Numbered from the stretch's first letter, positions 1 to 8,438 are shown. The stretch: DNA of 64,000 nucleotides from Leisingera sp. SS27 (GCF_028368855.1 NZ_JAQNCY010000001.1:558001-622000), one strand, 5' to 3'. The notes: generated by a model not told the origin, from the letters alone. A program made the numbers and translations.

Positions 1-1
1 G

Positions 2-796
2 CTGGGTACCGGCGGGCTTGCGGTGATCGACCCGGGGCCGGCGTCTGACTCGCATCTGGCGGTAATCCTTGCCGCAGTGCAGCCGGGTCAGAAGATCACC
101 CATATCATTGTCACCCACAGCCACCTGGACCATTCACCACTGGCCCGGGGCCTAAGCCACGCCACCGGTGCACCGGTCTATGCCTTTGGCGGCTCTCAGG
201 CTGGACGGAGCGATATCATGACACGCCTGGCAGCAAACGGGCTGGCCGGCGGTGGAGAGGGAATCGACAAGGAGTTCACCCCGGATGTCCCAGTGGAGGA
301 TGGCGAAGTCATCAGCGGAGACGGCTGGGACCTGGAAGTGATCCACACCCCCGGCCACCTGGGCAACCACATCGCGCTGGCGTGGAAAGATGCCTGCTTT
401 ACCGCCGACCACATTATGGGCTGGGCCAGTTCCCTGGTGTCGCCGCCGGATGGCGACCTGACCGACTTCATGGCCTCCTGCCGCCGCCTGCAACAGCGCA
501 ACTGGCGGGTTTTTCACGCAGGCCACGGCGCGCCGGTTTCCGACCCGGCTGCACGGCTTGACTGGCTGATTGCCCACAGGAAGTCACGCGAAACAGCAAT
601 TCTAGGAGCCTTGGCACAGTCCCCGGCGACAGCCCGTGAACTGGCAGAGAAAATCTATACCGAAACCCCGCCTGCCCTGCTGAATGCTGCGGAACGCAAT
701 GTCTTTGCCCATCTTGTGGACCTTACAGGCCGCGGCATGGCGTCTCCTCAGAACGTTCTGTCAGCGTCCTCGGTATTCGAACTTTCGGGAAACTGA
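2..796 (+). CDS. MBL-fold metallo-hydrolase, LACTB2-like (5' end cut by window)
   Basis: The reading frame is open from the first bases of the window, and the sequence before the GTG at 23 (LGTGGLA then VIDPGP) is typical of the family, so the true start lies outside. The protein is a Zn-dependent hydrolase of the metallo-beta-lactamase superfamily. The HSHLDH motif lies at 95-150 bp, followed by the downstream metal ligands in HTPGHLGNH and FTADH. The C-terminal third, ending in a small helical domain rich in Ala and Leu, resembles the winged-helix tail of LACTB2-type proteins, which hydrolyse RNA or thioesters. The substrate cannot be told from sequence. It is followed by a tRNA-Asn gene on the same strand. 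Confidence 0.85.
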   Translation: MGTGGLAVIDPGPASDSHLAVILAAVQPGQKITHIIVTHSHLDHSPLARGLSHATGAPVYAFGGSQAGRSDIMTRLAANGLAGGGEGIDKEFTPDVPVEDGEVISGDGWDLEVIHTPGHLGNHIALAWKDACFTADHIMGWASSLVSPPDGDLTDFMASCRRLQQRNWRVFHAGHGAPVSDPAARLDWLIAHRKSRETAILGALAQSPATARELAEKIYTETPPALLNAAERNVFAHLVDLTGRGMASPQNVLSASSVFELSGN

Positions 797-825
797 ATTT
801 TTTCAAAAAAGTGCACGCCGCCCTC

Positions 826-854
826 TGGACGCCTCATTCCGGGAACGCTATACG
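826..854 (+). promoter_or_regulatory. Probable promoter of the first tRNA-Asn gene
   Basis: TGGACG (826-831) and TATACG (849-854) are 17 bp apart and end 11 bp before the tRNA. The same two hexamers with the same spacing precede the second tRNA-Asn copy, although the spacer has diverged, which supports their being the -35 and -10 boxes. Confidence 0.65.
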
Positions 855-865
855 GCACGAACCGT

Positions 866-940
866 TCCGGCGTAGCTCAGCGGTAGAGCAGTTGACTGTT
901 AATCAATTGGTCGTAGGTTCGATCCCTACCGCCGGAGCCA
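866..940 (+). tRNA. tRNA-Asn (GTT), copy 1
   Basis: A complete 75-nt cloverleaf with encoded CCA. The acceptor stem TCCGGCG pairs with CGCCGGA, the anticodon loop is CTGTTAA (anticodon GTT), and the T-loop is GTTCGATCC. It is identical to the copy at 1920-1994. Confidence 0.97.
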
Positions 941-942
941 TG

Positions 943-979
943 AAAAGCCCTCAAGCCTCAACCGCTTGAGGGCTTTTTT
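943..979 (+). terminator. Intrinsic terminator after tRNA-Asn copy 1
   Basis: Inverted repeat AGCCCTCAAG / CTTGAGGGCT with a 9-nt loop, followed by a T run. This is a standard Rho-independent terminator. Confidence 0.9.
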
Positions 980-1036
980 GCATTTGCAGCCTGCCAGAGC
1001 CGCCGTCCCTGCAGCTACGCGCTTTCCAAGCCCCTT

Positions 1037-1056
1037 ATGTCTATATATATAGGCAT
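1037..1056. promoter_or_regulatory. Palindromic operator-like site upstream of GntR gene
   Basis: A 20-bp near-perfect palindrome, ATGTCTATAT/ATATAGGCAT, with one mismatched pair. It lies 24 bp before the start codon of the GntR/HutC-type gene. Regulators of this subfamily often bind AT-rich palindromes of this size and repress themselves. Autoregulation here is inference. Confidence 0.5.
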
Positions 1057-1079
1057 TAAGAAATTTTATTGGAGGCAGC

Positions 1080-1784
1080 ATGGCCGCACCACGGGCAAAC
1101 ATGAGCTACCGCGATATCAAACAGGTGGTACTGGACCGCATCCACAACAAGATCTGGGCTCCGGACAGCCTGCTGCCCAGTGAAACCGATCTCGCCGAGG
1201 AGTTTTCGAGCACCCGCACGACCGTCAACCGGGCGCTGCGGGAACTGGCCGAGGAAGGCTATCTCGAGCGCAAGCGTAAGGCTGGCACCAGGGTTCTGAA
1301 CTCACCGGTTAGAAAGGCTCAGTTTGCAATTCCGCTGGTCCGTGATGAGATCACGGAGAACGGATCCGAGTACCGATACGCGCTTGTAGAGCGCACCGTC
1401 CTGCCGGCTCCGGCATGGCTCTGTGCCAGAATGGACATCCCGCAGGGCCTGGATGTGCTGCACCTCAGATGCATGCACTATGCCGGCAGCGCGCCGTTTC
1501 AGTATGAGGTGCGCTGGATCGTTCCGGACAGCGTACCTGATGTTCTGGAGGCGGATTTCTCCTGCTCTGGTCCCAACGACTGGCTGGTGCAGAAGGTGCC
1601 CTTCACCAATCTGGAGTTGAGCTTCCTGGCGACCAAGGCCGACCAGAGTGTTGCCGAGTTTCTGGGCGCACAGGCGGGTGACCCGATCTTTACCGCTGAG
1701 CGCATCACTTGGCTGCGGGGCCAGCCCGTGACGCTGGCAAAACTGTTTTTCGCACCGGGCTACAGGATGACGGCCAACCTGTAG
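1080..1784 (+). CDS. GntR-family transcriptional regulator, HutC/UTRA type
   Basis: A 234-residue regulator. Residues 15-75 form the GntR winged helix-turn-helix (LPSETDLAEEF, then TVNRALRELAEEGYLERKRKAGT), and residues 90-230 form a UTRA ligand-binding domain ending with TWLRGQPVTLAKLFF. Length and domain order fit the HutC subfamily, which usually senses a small acid such as urocanate, but no hut gene is adjacent, so the effector is unknown. The ATG follows a good GGAGG site (1071-1075) and a palindromic operator candidate. The gene sits alone between two identical tRNA-Asn genes. Confidence 0.88.
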   Translation: MAAPRANMSYRDIKQVVLDRIHNKIWAPDSLLPSETDLAEEFSSTRTTVNRALRELAEEGYLERKRKAGTRVLNSPVRKAQFAIPLVRDEITENGSEYRYALVERTVLPAPAWLCARMDIPQGLDVLHLRCMHYAGSAPFQYEVRWIVPDSVPDVLEADFSCSGPNDWLVQKVPFTNLELSFLATKADQSVAEFLGAQAGDPIFTAERITWLRGQPVTLAKLFFAPGYRMTANL

Positions 1785-1879
1785 AAGGGGGCAAATCCAC
1801 CTTGCTATCCCTTTCATGCCCGCCTCAAGACCCGCTTATTGTGGAACAAAAAAATTTCCCTCCGCATGAGAATTTCCTC

Positions 1880-1908
1880 TGGACGCAGCAATCCGGAAAT
1901 CCTATACG
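1880..1908 (+). promoter_or_regulatory. Probable promoter of the second tRNA-Asn gene
   Basis: TGGACG (1880-1885) and TATACG (1903-1908) with a 17-bp spacer, the same hexamers and distance to the tRNA as at copy 1. The intervening bases differ, so the boxes appear conserved against drift. Confidence 0.65.
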
Positions 1909-1919
1909 ACGCCTCATGT

Positions 1920-1994
1920 TCCGGCGTAGCTCAGCGGTAGAGCAGTTGACTGTTAATCAATTGGTCGTAGGTTCGATCCCTACCGCCGGAGCCA
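1920..1994 (+). tRNA. tRNA-Asn (GTT), copy 2
   Basis: 75 nt with encoded CCA, identical to copy 1 across the mature tRNA. Anticodon GTT. Confidence 0.97.
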
Positions 1995-2002
1995 AAGAAT
2001 TC

Positions 2003-2040
2003 AAGGGCTTAGCGTTCTCTCGCTAAGCCCTTTTCTTTTT
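2003..2040 (+). terminator. Intrinsic terminator after tRNA-Asn copy 2
   Basis: A perfect 12-bp stem, AAGGGCTTAGCG / CGCTAAGCCCTT, with a 6-nt loop and a T-rich tail. The stem differs from the terminator of copy 1, so the duplication does not extend through the terminator. Confidence 0.9.
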
Positions 2041-2112
2041 GGGCTATTGGCGCGTCCCGGATTGCATGCGCACCGCCAGACGTCCCTGCCTCCGGCGGTG
2101 CTTTGTCCAGAC

Positions 2113-2919
2113 TTAGCTGTTGGGGCGCACCCTGGCAGCGGTCTTGTTGGCAAAGGCCTCCAGCCGTTCGCGCGCTGCAGGCTGAGTGTTCACTACGCCC
2201 GCCACCACTGCCTCGGCATAGGCAGCATCCATACCGGACATGTTGTTCAGATGGCTGATTGCCGAGCAAATCGCATAGTTGGTCAGCGGCAGGTTTTCAG
2301 CGATCTTGTCCGCCAGTTCAAGCGCCTTGTCAAAGCTCGAGCCTTCGGTGATGTATTGCGCCAGTCCCAGATCGACCGCTTCCTGGCCCTGATAAACGCG
2401 GCCGGTCAGAATCATGTCGATCATCCGGTACTTGCCGATCATGTCAGAGACCCGGATGGTGGCACCGCCGCCGGTGAAAATACCGCGCTGGCCCTCTGGA
2501 AGGGCGAAATAAGTGCTCTGGTCAATGACCCGGATATGGGCCGCGCTGGCCAGTTCCAGCCCGCCGCCGACAACCGCGCCCTGCAGAGCAGCGATAACCG
2601 GGACGCCGCCGTATTCCATCTTGTTGAAGGCTTCATGCCAGCGCAAGCACACATGCATGAAATCGTCGGGGCTGCGGTCTGCTTTCCAATGTTCAACCAG
2701 ATCAAGACCAGCGCAGAAATGATCGCCCTTCCCGGCCAGCACCACGGCCTTAACACCGTTGCGGTGGGCGTTGCTGAAGAAGCAGACCAGTTCCTCGATG
2801 GTTGCGGTATCCAGCGCGTTGCGCTTGGTCGGGCGGTTCAGCCGGACAATGCTGACGCCATTGTCCTTCTGTTCAATTTCTAGGTTTTCATAGGATTGCG
2901 CATTTGCCGCTTGGGTCAT
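2113..2919 (-). CDS. dmdD: Crotonase-family hydratase, probable methylthioacryloyl-CoA hydratase DmdD
   Basis: A 268-residue enoyl-CoA hydratase/isomerase fold protein. The oxyanion-hole region (FCAGLDL, then [12 protein letters not shown]) is intact. Glu122 in GGLEL and Glu142 in PEGQ fall one residue from the catalytic Glu121/Glu141 reported for DmdD of Ruegeria pomeroyi. DmdD hydrates and hydrolyses methylthioacryloyl-CoA, the last step of DMSP demethylation, releasing methanethiol. Its partner gene dmdC lies immediately upstream on the same strand, 56 bp away, the arrangement I recall from Ruegeria. I chose the ATG at 2919 over a GTG 30 bp earlier because the GTG has no ribosome-binding site. 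The alternative is a generic short-chain enoyl-CoA hydratase. Confidence 0.72.
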   Translation of the reverse strand: MTQAANAQSYENLEIEQKDNGVSIVRLNRPTKRNALDTATIEELVCFFSNAHRNGVKAVVLAGKGDHFCAGLDLVEHWKADRSPDDFMHVCLRWHEAFNKMEYGGVPVIAALQGAVVGGGLELASAAHIRVIDQSTYFALPEGQRGIFTGGGATIRVSDMIGKYRMIDMILTGRVYQGQEAVDLGLAQYITEGSSFDKALELADKIAENLPLTNYAICSAISHLNNMSGMDAAYAEAVVAGVVNTQPAARERLEAFANKTAARVRPNS

Positions 2920-2975
2920 GAGTCCGGCCTTTTCTTTGTTTTCCGGCACCGAGACGTGCCGCTGTGATTAGGTGT

Positions 2976-4730
2976 TCAGAGATTGAGTGCGGCATCGCCC
3001 AGGCTGGCGCTGCCTTCGGTGATGCGCAGGTTTTCGGCACCGCACTCCACCAGGATGTGCTGGGCGTAGAAAACTGCGGTTGCAATTTTCCGGGTCATGA
3101 AGCCCGTGTCTTCGCCTTGCTCCAGCTTGGCGCTGGCCGCCAGCATGGACCGGCCCAGCTGCCAGGCAGCTGCCAGATTGCCAGTCAGCATCAGGAACGG
3201 GACACTGCCGCCAAAGGCTGCATTCAGGTCCTTACCTGCGGTGTTCAGCAGCCACTTCAGGCTGGACTCAAACATCTGTCGCGTCTCGCCCAGCCGCTTT
3301 GCCACGGCCTGCGCCTGCGCATTGCCCCCCTGCAACGCCTGCTCGGTCTCCTGTACCATCCCGGCAAAACGGCGGGCAGTTGCACCGCCGTCCCGCAGCA
3401 CCTTGCGGCCCAGCAGGTCATTGGCCTGAATCGCAGTGGTGCCCTCATAGATCGGCAGGATCCGCGCATCACGGTAGAACTGGGCAACACCGGTCTCCTC
3501 AATGAAGCCCATGCCGCCATGCACCTGCACCCCGAGGGAAGTGACCTCCAACGACCGCTCGGTGCAGAATGCCTTGACAAGCGGCACCAGGAATTCGGCC
3601 ATATCCTCAGCCTCAGCGTCACCCTGCTTGGCCAGATCCAGCCAGCCCGCAGTGGCAATCGCCAGCGCCCGGCCGCCTTCGGTCAGCGCCCGCATCCGCA
3701 ACAGCATCCGCTGCACATCCGGGTGGCGGATGATCGGAGCCGCATCTTTGGTGCTGCCATCCACCGGGCGGCTTTGCACGCGCTCCTGCGCGTATTGCAA
3801 TGCATGCTGACAGGCGCGTTCCGACACTGCAACACCCTGCACACCCACGGCAAAGCGGGCGGCGCGCATCATCACGAACATATTCTCCAGCCCGCGGTTT
3901 TCTTCGCCAACCAGAAAACCGGTCGCGCCGTCGTATTCCAGCACCGCGGTCGGGCTTGCGCGGACGCCCAGCTTGTGTTCCAGGCTGACACAGGTGACCG
4001 CGTTGCGGCGGCCCAAGGAGCCGTCCTCCTCGACCAGGAACTTAGGCACAATAAACAGACTCAGCCCCTTGGGGCCGGCCGGAGCACTTGGGGTGCGGGC
4101 CAACACCAGGTGAATGATGTTCTCCGTCAGCCCATGCTCACCATAGGTAATGAATATCTTGGTGCCGGACACCGCATAGGTTCCATCTGCAGCCGGTTCC
4201 GCCTTGCAGCGCACCCGGCCTAGGTCGCTACCCGCCTGCGGCTCAGTCAGGTTCATGGTGCCGGACCACTGGCCGGAAATCATCCGTTCCAGGTACGTCT
4301 GTTTCTGTGCATCAGATCCAGTCAGCAGCAGCGCCTCCACCGCGCCATCGGTCAGCAGCGGACACAGGCCGAAACTCAGATCAGATGCATTCAAAATCTC
4401 AGTCGCAGCCGCTGCTGCCGCCCGCGGCAACCCCATGCCGCCAAACTCCTCCGGGTGCGGCAAGCTTTGCCAGCCCATTTCGGCGAATTGCGCATAGGCC
4501 TGCGTATAGGCCTCAGGCAAAACGGTTTCGCCCCCCTCGAACCGCGCGCCGGTTTCATCCCCAACGCGGGACAACGGCGCAACGATGTCAGAGCAGAAGC
4601 GTCCCAGCGCCTCTAGCGCAGCGCCAACATCTTCCAGTTCGATCCCACCGCCAACAGCGCCTGCTTCCGGCGAGGGTGGCAGGTGCTCAATATTGAACAT
4701 GATTTCGCGAATGGGCGCCTGATAGGTCAT
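2976..4730 (-). CDS. dmdC: Acyl-CoA dehydrogenase, probable 3-methylmercaptopropionyl-CoA dehydrogenase DmdC
   Basis: 584 residues, the long acyl-CoA dehydrogenase form typical of DmdC rather than the usual 380-400 residue enzymes. Visible features are the FAD/substrate motif MNLTEPQAGSDLG, the conserved HGGMGFIEETGV, and YEGTTAIQANDLLGRK, whose Glu (about residue 429) is the expected catalytic base. A C-terminal helical extension of about 150 residues follows. DmdC oxidises MMPA-CoA to methylthioacryloyl-CoA, which DmdD then uses. The start has GGAG eight bases upstream. The neighbouring crotonase and the marine-type organism support the assignment. A long-chain acyl-CoA dehydrogenase of the same subfamily is the alternative. 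Confidence 0.72.
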   Translation of the reverse strand: MTYQAPIREIMFNIEHLPPSPEAGAVGGGIELEDVGAALEALGRFCSDIVAPLSRVGDETGARFEGGETVLPEAYTQAYAQFAEMGWQSLPHPEEFGGMGLPRAAAAAATEILNASDLSFGLCPLLTDGAVEALLLTGSDAQKQTYLERMISGQWSGTMNLTEPQAGSDLGRVRCKAEPAADGTYAVSGTKIFITYGEHGLTENIIHLVLARTPSAPAGPKGLSLFIVPKFLVEEDGSLGRRNAVTCVSLEHKLGVRASPTAVLEYDGATGFLVGEENRGLENMFVMMRAARFAVGVQGVAVSERACQHALQYAQERVQSRPVDGSTKDAAPIIRHPDVQRMLLRMRALTEGGRALAIATAGWLDLAKQGDAEAEDMAEFLVPLVKAFCTERSLEVTSLGVQVHGGMGFIEETGVAQFYRDARILPIYEGTTAIQANDLLGRKVLRDGGATARRFAGMVQETEQALQGGNAQAQAVAKRLGETRQMFESSLKWLLNTAGKDLNAAFGGSVPFLMLTGNLAAAWQLGRSMLAASAKLEQGEDTGFMTRKIATAVFYAQHILVECGAENLRITEGSASLGDAALNL

Positions 4731-4744
4731 TTCCGCAGCTCCGG

Positions 4745-4760
4745 ATTAGTGTTCCCTAAT
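4745..4760. promoter_or_regulatory. Inverted repeat in the dmdC-araC intergenic region
   Basis: ATTAG-N6-CTAAT, 14 bp before the dmdC start and in the divergent region shared with the AraC-type regulator. It could be part of a regulator site. This is inference from position and symmetry only. Confidence 0.3.
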
Positions 4761-4821
4761 GCCAGATACGCGTTGCAAGACGGCCATTCCACGTTCATTA
4801 CAGACATAATGCTTTCAAAAA

Positions 4822-5868
4822 GTGACAACACACCCATACACAATGCAGATCCCGCCGCCAGATTCCTCCAGCCTTGCAACTGTGTCGCCGCAGTTTGCCG
4901 AAGACTGGCTGCGCGCGCTGCGCCAGTGCAGCACGGAAAGCCAACTGCCGTCCTTCCTGCAGCGGGCCGGGCTGCATCTGGCGGAGGGGCAGCTGACGCA
5001 CCGGGTCACACTGGATCAGATCGTGCGGCTCTATCAGATAGCCGCAGTTGAAACCGGGGACGAGATGACAGGCCTGTGGAGCCGTCCGGTCCGGCCCAGA
5101 GCTTTGCAGCACTTGCTGACGTCTGTGCGCGAAGCCAGCACCCTGCCCGCCGCCTTGCACCGGTTCTCCACCTTCTGGAACCTGCTGCTGGACGACTATC
5201 AGGTTGAACTCATTGAGGATGGTGCAAGCACCGTGTTGCAACTGGTGCCGCAGGGCGAGCAGCCCGTGCAGCGGTTCGGCCACATGCTGATCCTGAAATT
5301 GGCGCATGGTCTGCTGTCCTGGCTTGCAGGCTATGAGGTGCCGGTCCGCGCAGTGCAGTTTGCCTTTGAACGTCCCGCTTTTGCCCAGGACTACGCGGTC
5401 ATATTCCCTGCCCCCGTCAGCTTCGGCGTGCACTGTTCCGAGATCGCATTTGAAACCAAGCCTCTTGGCGTGCCCGGCCATCGCAGCAATGCAGAGCTGA
5501 ATGCATTTCTGGCCCGCGCCCCCCGTGATTGGATCTTCACCGGGTTCCGTGAACACACCCAGTCGCTGAAAGTGCGGGAATTTCTGTACCGGAGCAGTTG
5601 GGAAAACTGCCACCTGGCAGATGCCGCGCGGGCACTAAGTGTGACCCCCCGCACGCTGATGCGGCGGCTGGATGCAGAAGACACATCATTTCAAGCCATC
5701 AAGGACGGGTTGCGCCGCGACCTGGCAATCCGCGACCTGCAATCGGGTTTGAAAAGCATCGAGGAAATCTCGCAGGACACCGGGTTTTCCTCTGCCGCCA
5801 ACTTTCACCGGGCGTTTCGCCGCTGGACCGGGGCGCCACCAAGCGCCTACAGATCAGCGGCAGGCTGA
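4822..5868 (+). CDS. AraC-family transcriptional regulator
   Basis: 348 residues. The N-terminal two thirds resemble the AraC-type sensor domain found in OruR/ArgR-like regulators. The last 100 residues carry the paired AraC helix-turn-helix: LADAARALSVTPRTLMRRL, then IEEISQDTGFSSAANFHRAF and the closing RRWTGAPPSAYR. The gene is divergent from dmdCD, with about 90 bp between them, so it is the natural candidate regulator of those genes. The start is uncertain: GTG at 4822 or ATG at 4843, neither with a clear Shine-Dalgarno sequence. Confidence 0.85.
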   Translation: MTTHPYTMQIPPPDSSSLATVSPQFAEDWLRALRQCSTESQLPSFLQRAGLHLAEGQLTHRVTLDQIVRLYQIAAVETGDEMTGLWSRPVRPRALQHLLTSVREASTLPAALHRFSTFWNLLLDDYQVELIEDGASTVLQLVPQGEQPVQRFGHMLILKLAHGLLSWLAGYEVPVRAVQFAFERPAFAQDYAVIFPAPVSFGVHCSEIAFETKPLGVPGHRSNAELNAFLARAPRDWIFTGFREHTQSLKVREFLYRSSWENCHLADAARALSVTPRTLMRRLDAEDTSFQAIKDGLRRDLAIRDLQSGLKSIEEISQDTGFSSAANFHRAFRRWTGAPPSAYRSAAG

Positions 5869-5882
5869 CGGCAGCGGCCCCC

Positions 5883-7112
5883 TCACCCCAGCGCCGCGGG
5901 CAAAGCTGCATAGCCTCGGAAGCGGATCCGCCCGCCCTGCACCCGGTCTGGCAAAATGCGGTAGTCCGGGAACCGGCGCAGCAGACGTTCGATGGCGATC
6001 TTGCCTTCCAGCCGCGCCAGCGTTAGCCCGACGCAGACATGCGGCCCGCCGGCAAAGGCCAGGTGCCGGTTCGGCGTCCGAGTAATGTCAAACTCTTCCG
6101 GGTTCTCAAACACTTCCGGATCGCGGTTCGCGGCGCCGATCACCAAATGCAGGTTGGTTCCCGCAGGCACCTGGATGCCGCCAATCTCCGCCTCCGCTGT
6201 GGTTTCGCGGTTGCCCAGCTGGTTCGGAGAGCGGAACCGCAGCATTTCCTCCACCGCGGACTTGATCAGTTCCGGCTGCGCCAGCAAAAGCTGCCTTTGC
6301 TCCGGGTGATCATTCAGCAACGCCAGCCCGTTGCCGATCAGGTTGGTCGTGGTCTCATGACCTGCATTGAGGATGAAGATGCAATTCTGGATCAGCTCAA
6401 TCTCGCTGAGCGAGCCCTCGGCGCCCTCGCCCCGGATCAGCCGGGTCAACACGTCGGTTTCGAGATCGCCTGGATTGGCACGGCGCCGGGCAATCAGGTT
6501 CTGCAGATAGGTCTTGAACTCCTCCACTGCACGATGCCCTGACGCCAATTGCGCCTCGCTCAGCGCAGGCTCCAGCGCACCAAGGATTGCCAGGGACCAA
6601 TCCCGAAGCGGCGCACGCTCCGCCATTGGAACATCCAGCAGATTGCCGATGATCTGGATCGGGATGGAAGCGGTGAAATCGCCGATCAGATCCACCTGAT
6701 CCCTGCCCGCCATCTCTTCCAGCAGAACATCGACGGTTTCAACCAGCCCCGGCTCCATCTTTGCAATAGCCCGCGGCGTCAGGGCTGACGTCATGATCTT
6801 GCGCACCCTAGTGTGCAGAGGCGGGTCCGAGAACACCAGCGAGGTGGTGTGATGCTCAAATAATGGCGAGCCTTCGCCGTATTTCGGGCCAAAAACACGC
6901 TTCTTGTCCGAAGAGAACAAAGCTATGTCGCGGTAGATCCGGTCAAGATCCGCATGGCGGCAAACCAGCAATGACCCATCCGGCTGCGGCAGCACCGGGG
7001 TCTCGCGCAACAAGGCATCGTAGTAAGGAAAGGGATCCTCGACAAAACCCTCCGGCGGATTTGCCAGATCAAATTCCTTAATATTCGCAGGCACATGCGA
7101 TCCACCGTTCAT
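5883..7112 (-). CDS. Cytochrome P450
   Basis: A 409-residue soluble bacterial P450. The I-helix oxygen-activation motif AGHETTTN is at about 250-257, the K-helix ExxR is in EEMLRFRSP, the AANRDPEVFENPEEFDITR meander region is present, and the haem loop FAGGPHVCVG has the thiolate Cys at about 360. It monooxygenates an unknown small substrate using separate redox partners, and no ferredoxin or reductase gene is adjacent. I chose the ATG at 7112 because it has GGAGG seven bases upstream, while an upstream TTG at 7169 has none. It converges on the araC gene with a 14-bp gap. Confidence 0.92.
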   Translation of the reverse strand: MNGGSHVPANIKEFDLANPPEGFVEDPFPYYDALLRETPVLPQPDGSLLVCRHADLDRIYRDIALFSSDKKRVFGPKYGEGSPLFEHHTTSLVFSDPPLHTRVRKIMTSALTPRAIAKMEPGLVETVDVLLEEMAGRDQVDLIGDFTASIPIQIIGNLLDVPMAERAPLRDWSLAILGALEPALSEAQLASGHRAVEEFKTYLQNLIARRRANPGDLETDVLTRLIRGEGAEGSLSEIELIQNCIFILNAGHETTTNLIGNGLALLNDHPEQRQLLLAQPELIKSAVEEMLRFRSPNQLGNRETTAEAEIGGIQVPAGTNLHLVIGAANRDPEVFENPEEFDITRTPNRHLAFAGGPHVCVGLTLARLEGKIAIERLLRRFPDYRILPDRVQGGRIRFRGYAALPAALG

Positions 7113-7273
7113 CCGCCACCCTCCCTCTTGTTGTCCGGATAGCGTTTCTGCCGCATTTGCGACTGTCAATCACTCAATCCAGCACGGGACCCAGCGTCAG
7201 AACACCGAACTGCAATCTTCAAAGATGCTTGATTTCGCGTGACAACGGTAAGCGCCCCGGGTAGAAACAAACC

Positions 7274-7621
7274 ATGAACACAGCGATTTCCTCTATCCGC
7301 AATCTCGGCCCTGCCTACGAAGAAGCCTGCCACCGCGCGGGTATTGCTTTCGCTGAGGACCTGCGCGCCCTTGGCGCCGATGCAGCCTACGCCCGGCTGT
7401 TGCAAACCGGCACCCGGCCGCATTTCATTGGCTATTACGTGCTGGTCATGGCCCTGCAAGGCCGGTCATGGAATGATTGCAAGGGCAAGGAGAAGGAAGA
7501 GCTCCGCAAACGCTTTGATGCCATCAAGGAAGAAGCGCGGCCTCAGCCTGGTTCCAAATTGCTGGCAGAGCTTGACGCCATTGGTGTGCGTGCAACCCAG
7601 TCAGACCTCGAGACGCTCTGA
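7274..7621 (+). CDS. TfoX/Sxy family protein, C-terminal domain only
   Basis: 115 residues matching the TfoX C-terminal domain: IRNLGPAYEEACHRAGI, a central EDLRALGADAAYARLL and YYVLVMALQGRSWNDC. In gammaproteobacteria TfoX promotes natural competence, but the N-terminal domain is absent here and the role of stand-alone C-domains in this group is not established. The fold is related to helix-hairpin-helix DNA-binding modules. It is divergent from the P450 gene. Confidence 0.75.
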   Translation: MNTAISSIRNLGPAYEEACHRAGIAFAEDLRALGADAAYARLLQTGTRPHFIGYYVLVMALQGRSWNDCKGKEKEELRKRFDAIKEEARPQPGSKLLAELDAIGVRATQSDLETL

Positions 7622-7762
7622 CTCCAGTGCCTGCATTGAAACGGCTGGCTGTTATAGGCCGCTCAGATCCCGGACAAGAAAACTGCCTCCGGAAAATCTG
7701 CAACTATTCCACACTTTCTGCGTTGTGCCCCCAAGAGCTGACACACCAAAGGGAGTTCCGGA

Positions 7763-7933
7763 ATGGACCTGATCCGCATCATCTTCGCTGTCATTTTGCC
7801 GCCGCTGGGCGTTTTCCTGCAGGTGGGTCTGGGTAAGCACTTCTGGCTGAACATCCTGCTCACGCTTCTCGGCTATATCCCCGGCATCGTGCACGCGGTT
7901 TGGATCATCGCACGGACGCCTAGCCATGCCTGA
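7763..7933 (+). CDS. YqaE/Pmp3-family small membrane protein
   Basis: A 56-residue protein with two transmembrane helices separated by a short loop: IIFAVILPPLGVFLQVG and ILLTLLGYIPGIVHAVWII. The PPLGVFLQVG signature and length are diagnostic of the Pmp3/YqaE (UPF0057) family, linked in plants and yeast to membrane potential and salt tolerance. GGGAG lies 8 bases before the ATG. It overlaps the start of the DUF4112 gene by 8 bp, so the two are probably translated together. Confidence 0.85.
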   Translation: MDLIRIIFAVILPPLGVFLQVGLGKHFWLNILLTLLGYIPGIVHAVWIIARTPSHA

Positions 7934-8438
7934 ACTGCCGAGCCATCAGAATAGTGAGCTGGAGAAGCTTGAACGTCTCGCTCAGCGTATGGACCGCGCC
8001 TTCCGTGTTCCGCTGGTTGGGGTACGGGTTGGCTGGGACAGTATTGCGGGCCTGATGCCGGGCATCGGGGACGCGCTTGCCCTGGCCCCCGCCGGCTACA
8101 TTCTCTACCGCGGCTTCCGGATGGGGGCCTCTGCGCCGGTGCTGGCGCGGATGGCGGCCAACATTGGGATCGATACGCTGATAGGCTCGATCCCTCTCGC
8201 CGGTGACTTGTTTGACGTTGCTTGGAAAGCCAACACCCGCAACACCGCCTTGCTGCGCCGCCGTTTCGAGGGAAATGGAAGAAAAGGGGAACCACTGCCT
8301 AAACGCTTGGGCCAGCGAAAGTTTTCCAGCTTAACAGCTCCGCGGGAACTGCGGCTGTCTCCCGCTTGGGCTGGTAACCGAGGCCCGCAGAGGAAACCTA
8401 CGCGGGGCCGGCACCACCCGCTTGGGCGCCCATTGTAG
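7926..8438 (+). CDS. DUF4112 domain-containing protein
   Basis: 170 residues. The first 120 match DUF4112: a conserved amphipathic start, then VGWDSIAGLMPGIGDALALAPAGYI and DTLIGSIPLAGDLFDVAWKANTRN, with two hydrophobic stretches that suggest membrane association. The function is unknown. It overlaps the Pmp3-like gene, so a joint role at the membrane is plausible. The last 50 residues are Arg/Pro-rich and do not look like the family, and may be a read-through of the original 3' end. Confidence 0.75.
   Translation: MPELPSHQNSELEKLERLAQRMDRAFRVPLVGVRVGWDSIAGLMPGIGDALALAPAGYILYRGFRMGASAPVLARMAANIGIDTLIGSIPLAGDLFDVAWKANTRNTALLRRRFEGNGRKGEPLPKRLGQRKFSSLTAPRELRLSPAWAGNRGPQRKPTRGRHHPLGRPL

Noticed and set aside
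866-1994. A genomic island between two tRNA-Asn genes
   Set aside because: No integrase, no attachment-site remnant outside the tRNA itself, and only one gene inside. A local tandem duplication explains it better.
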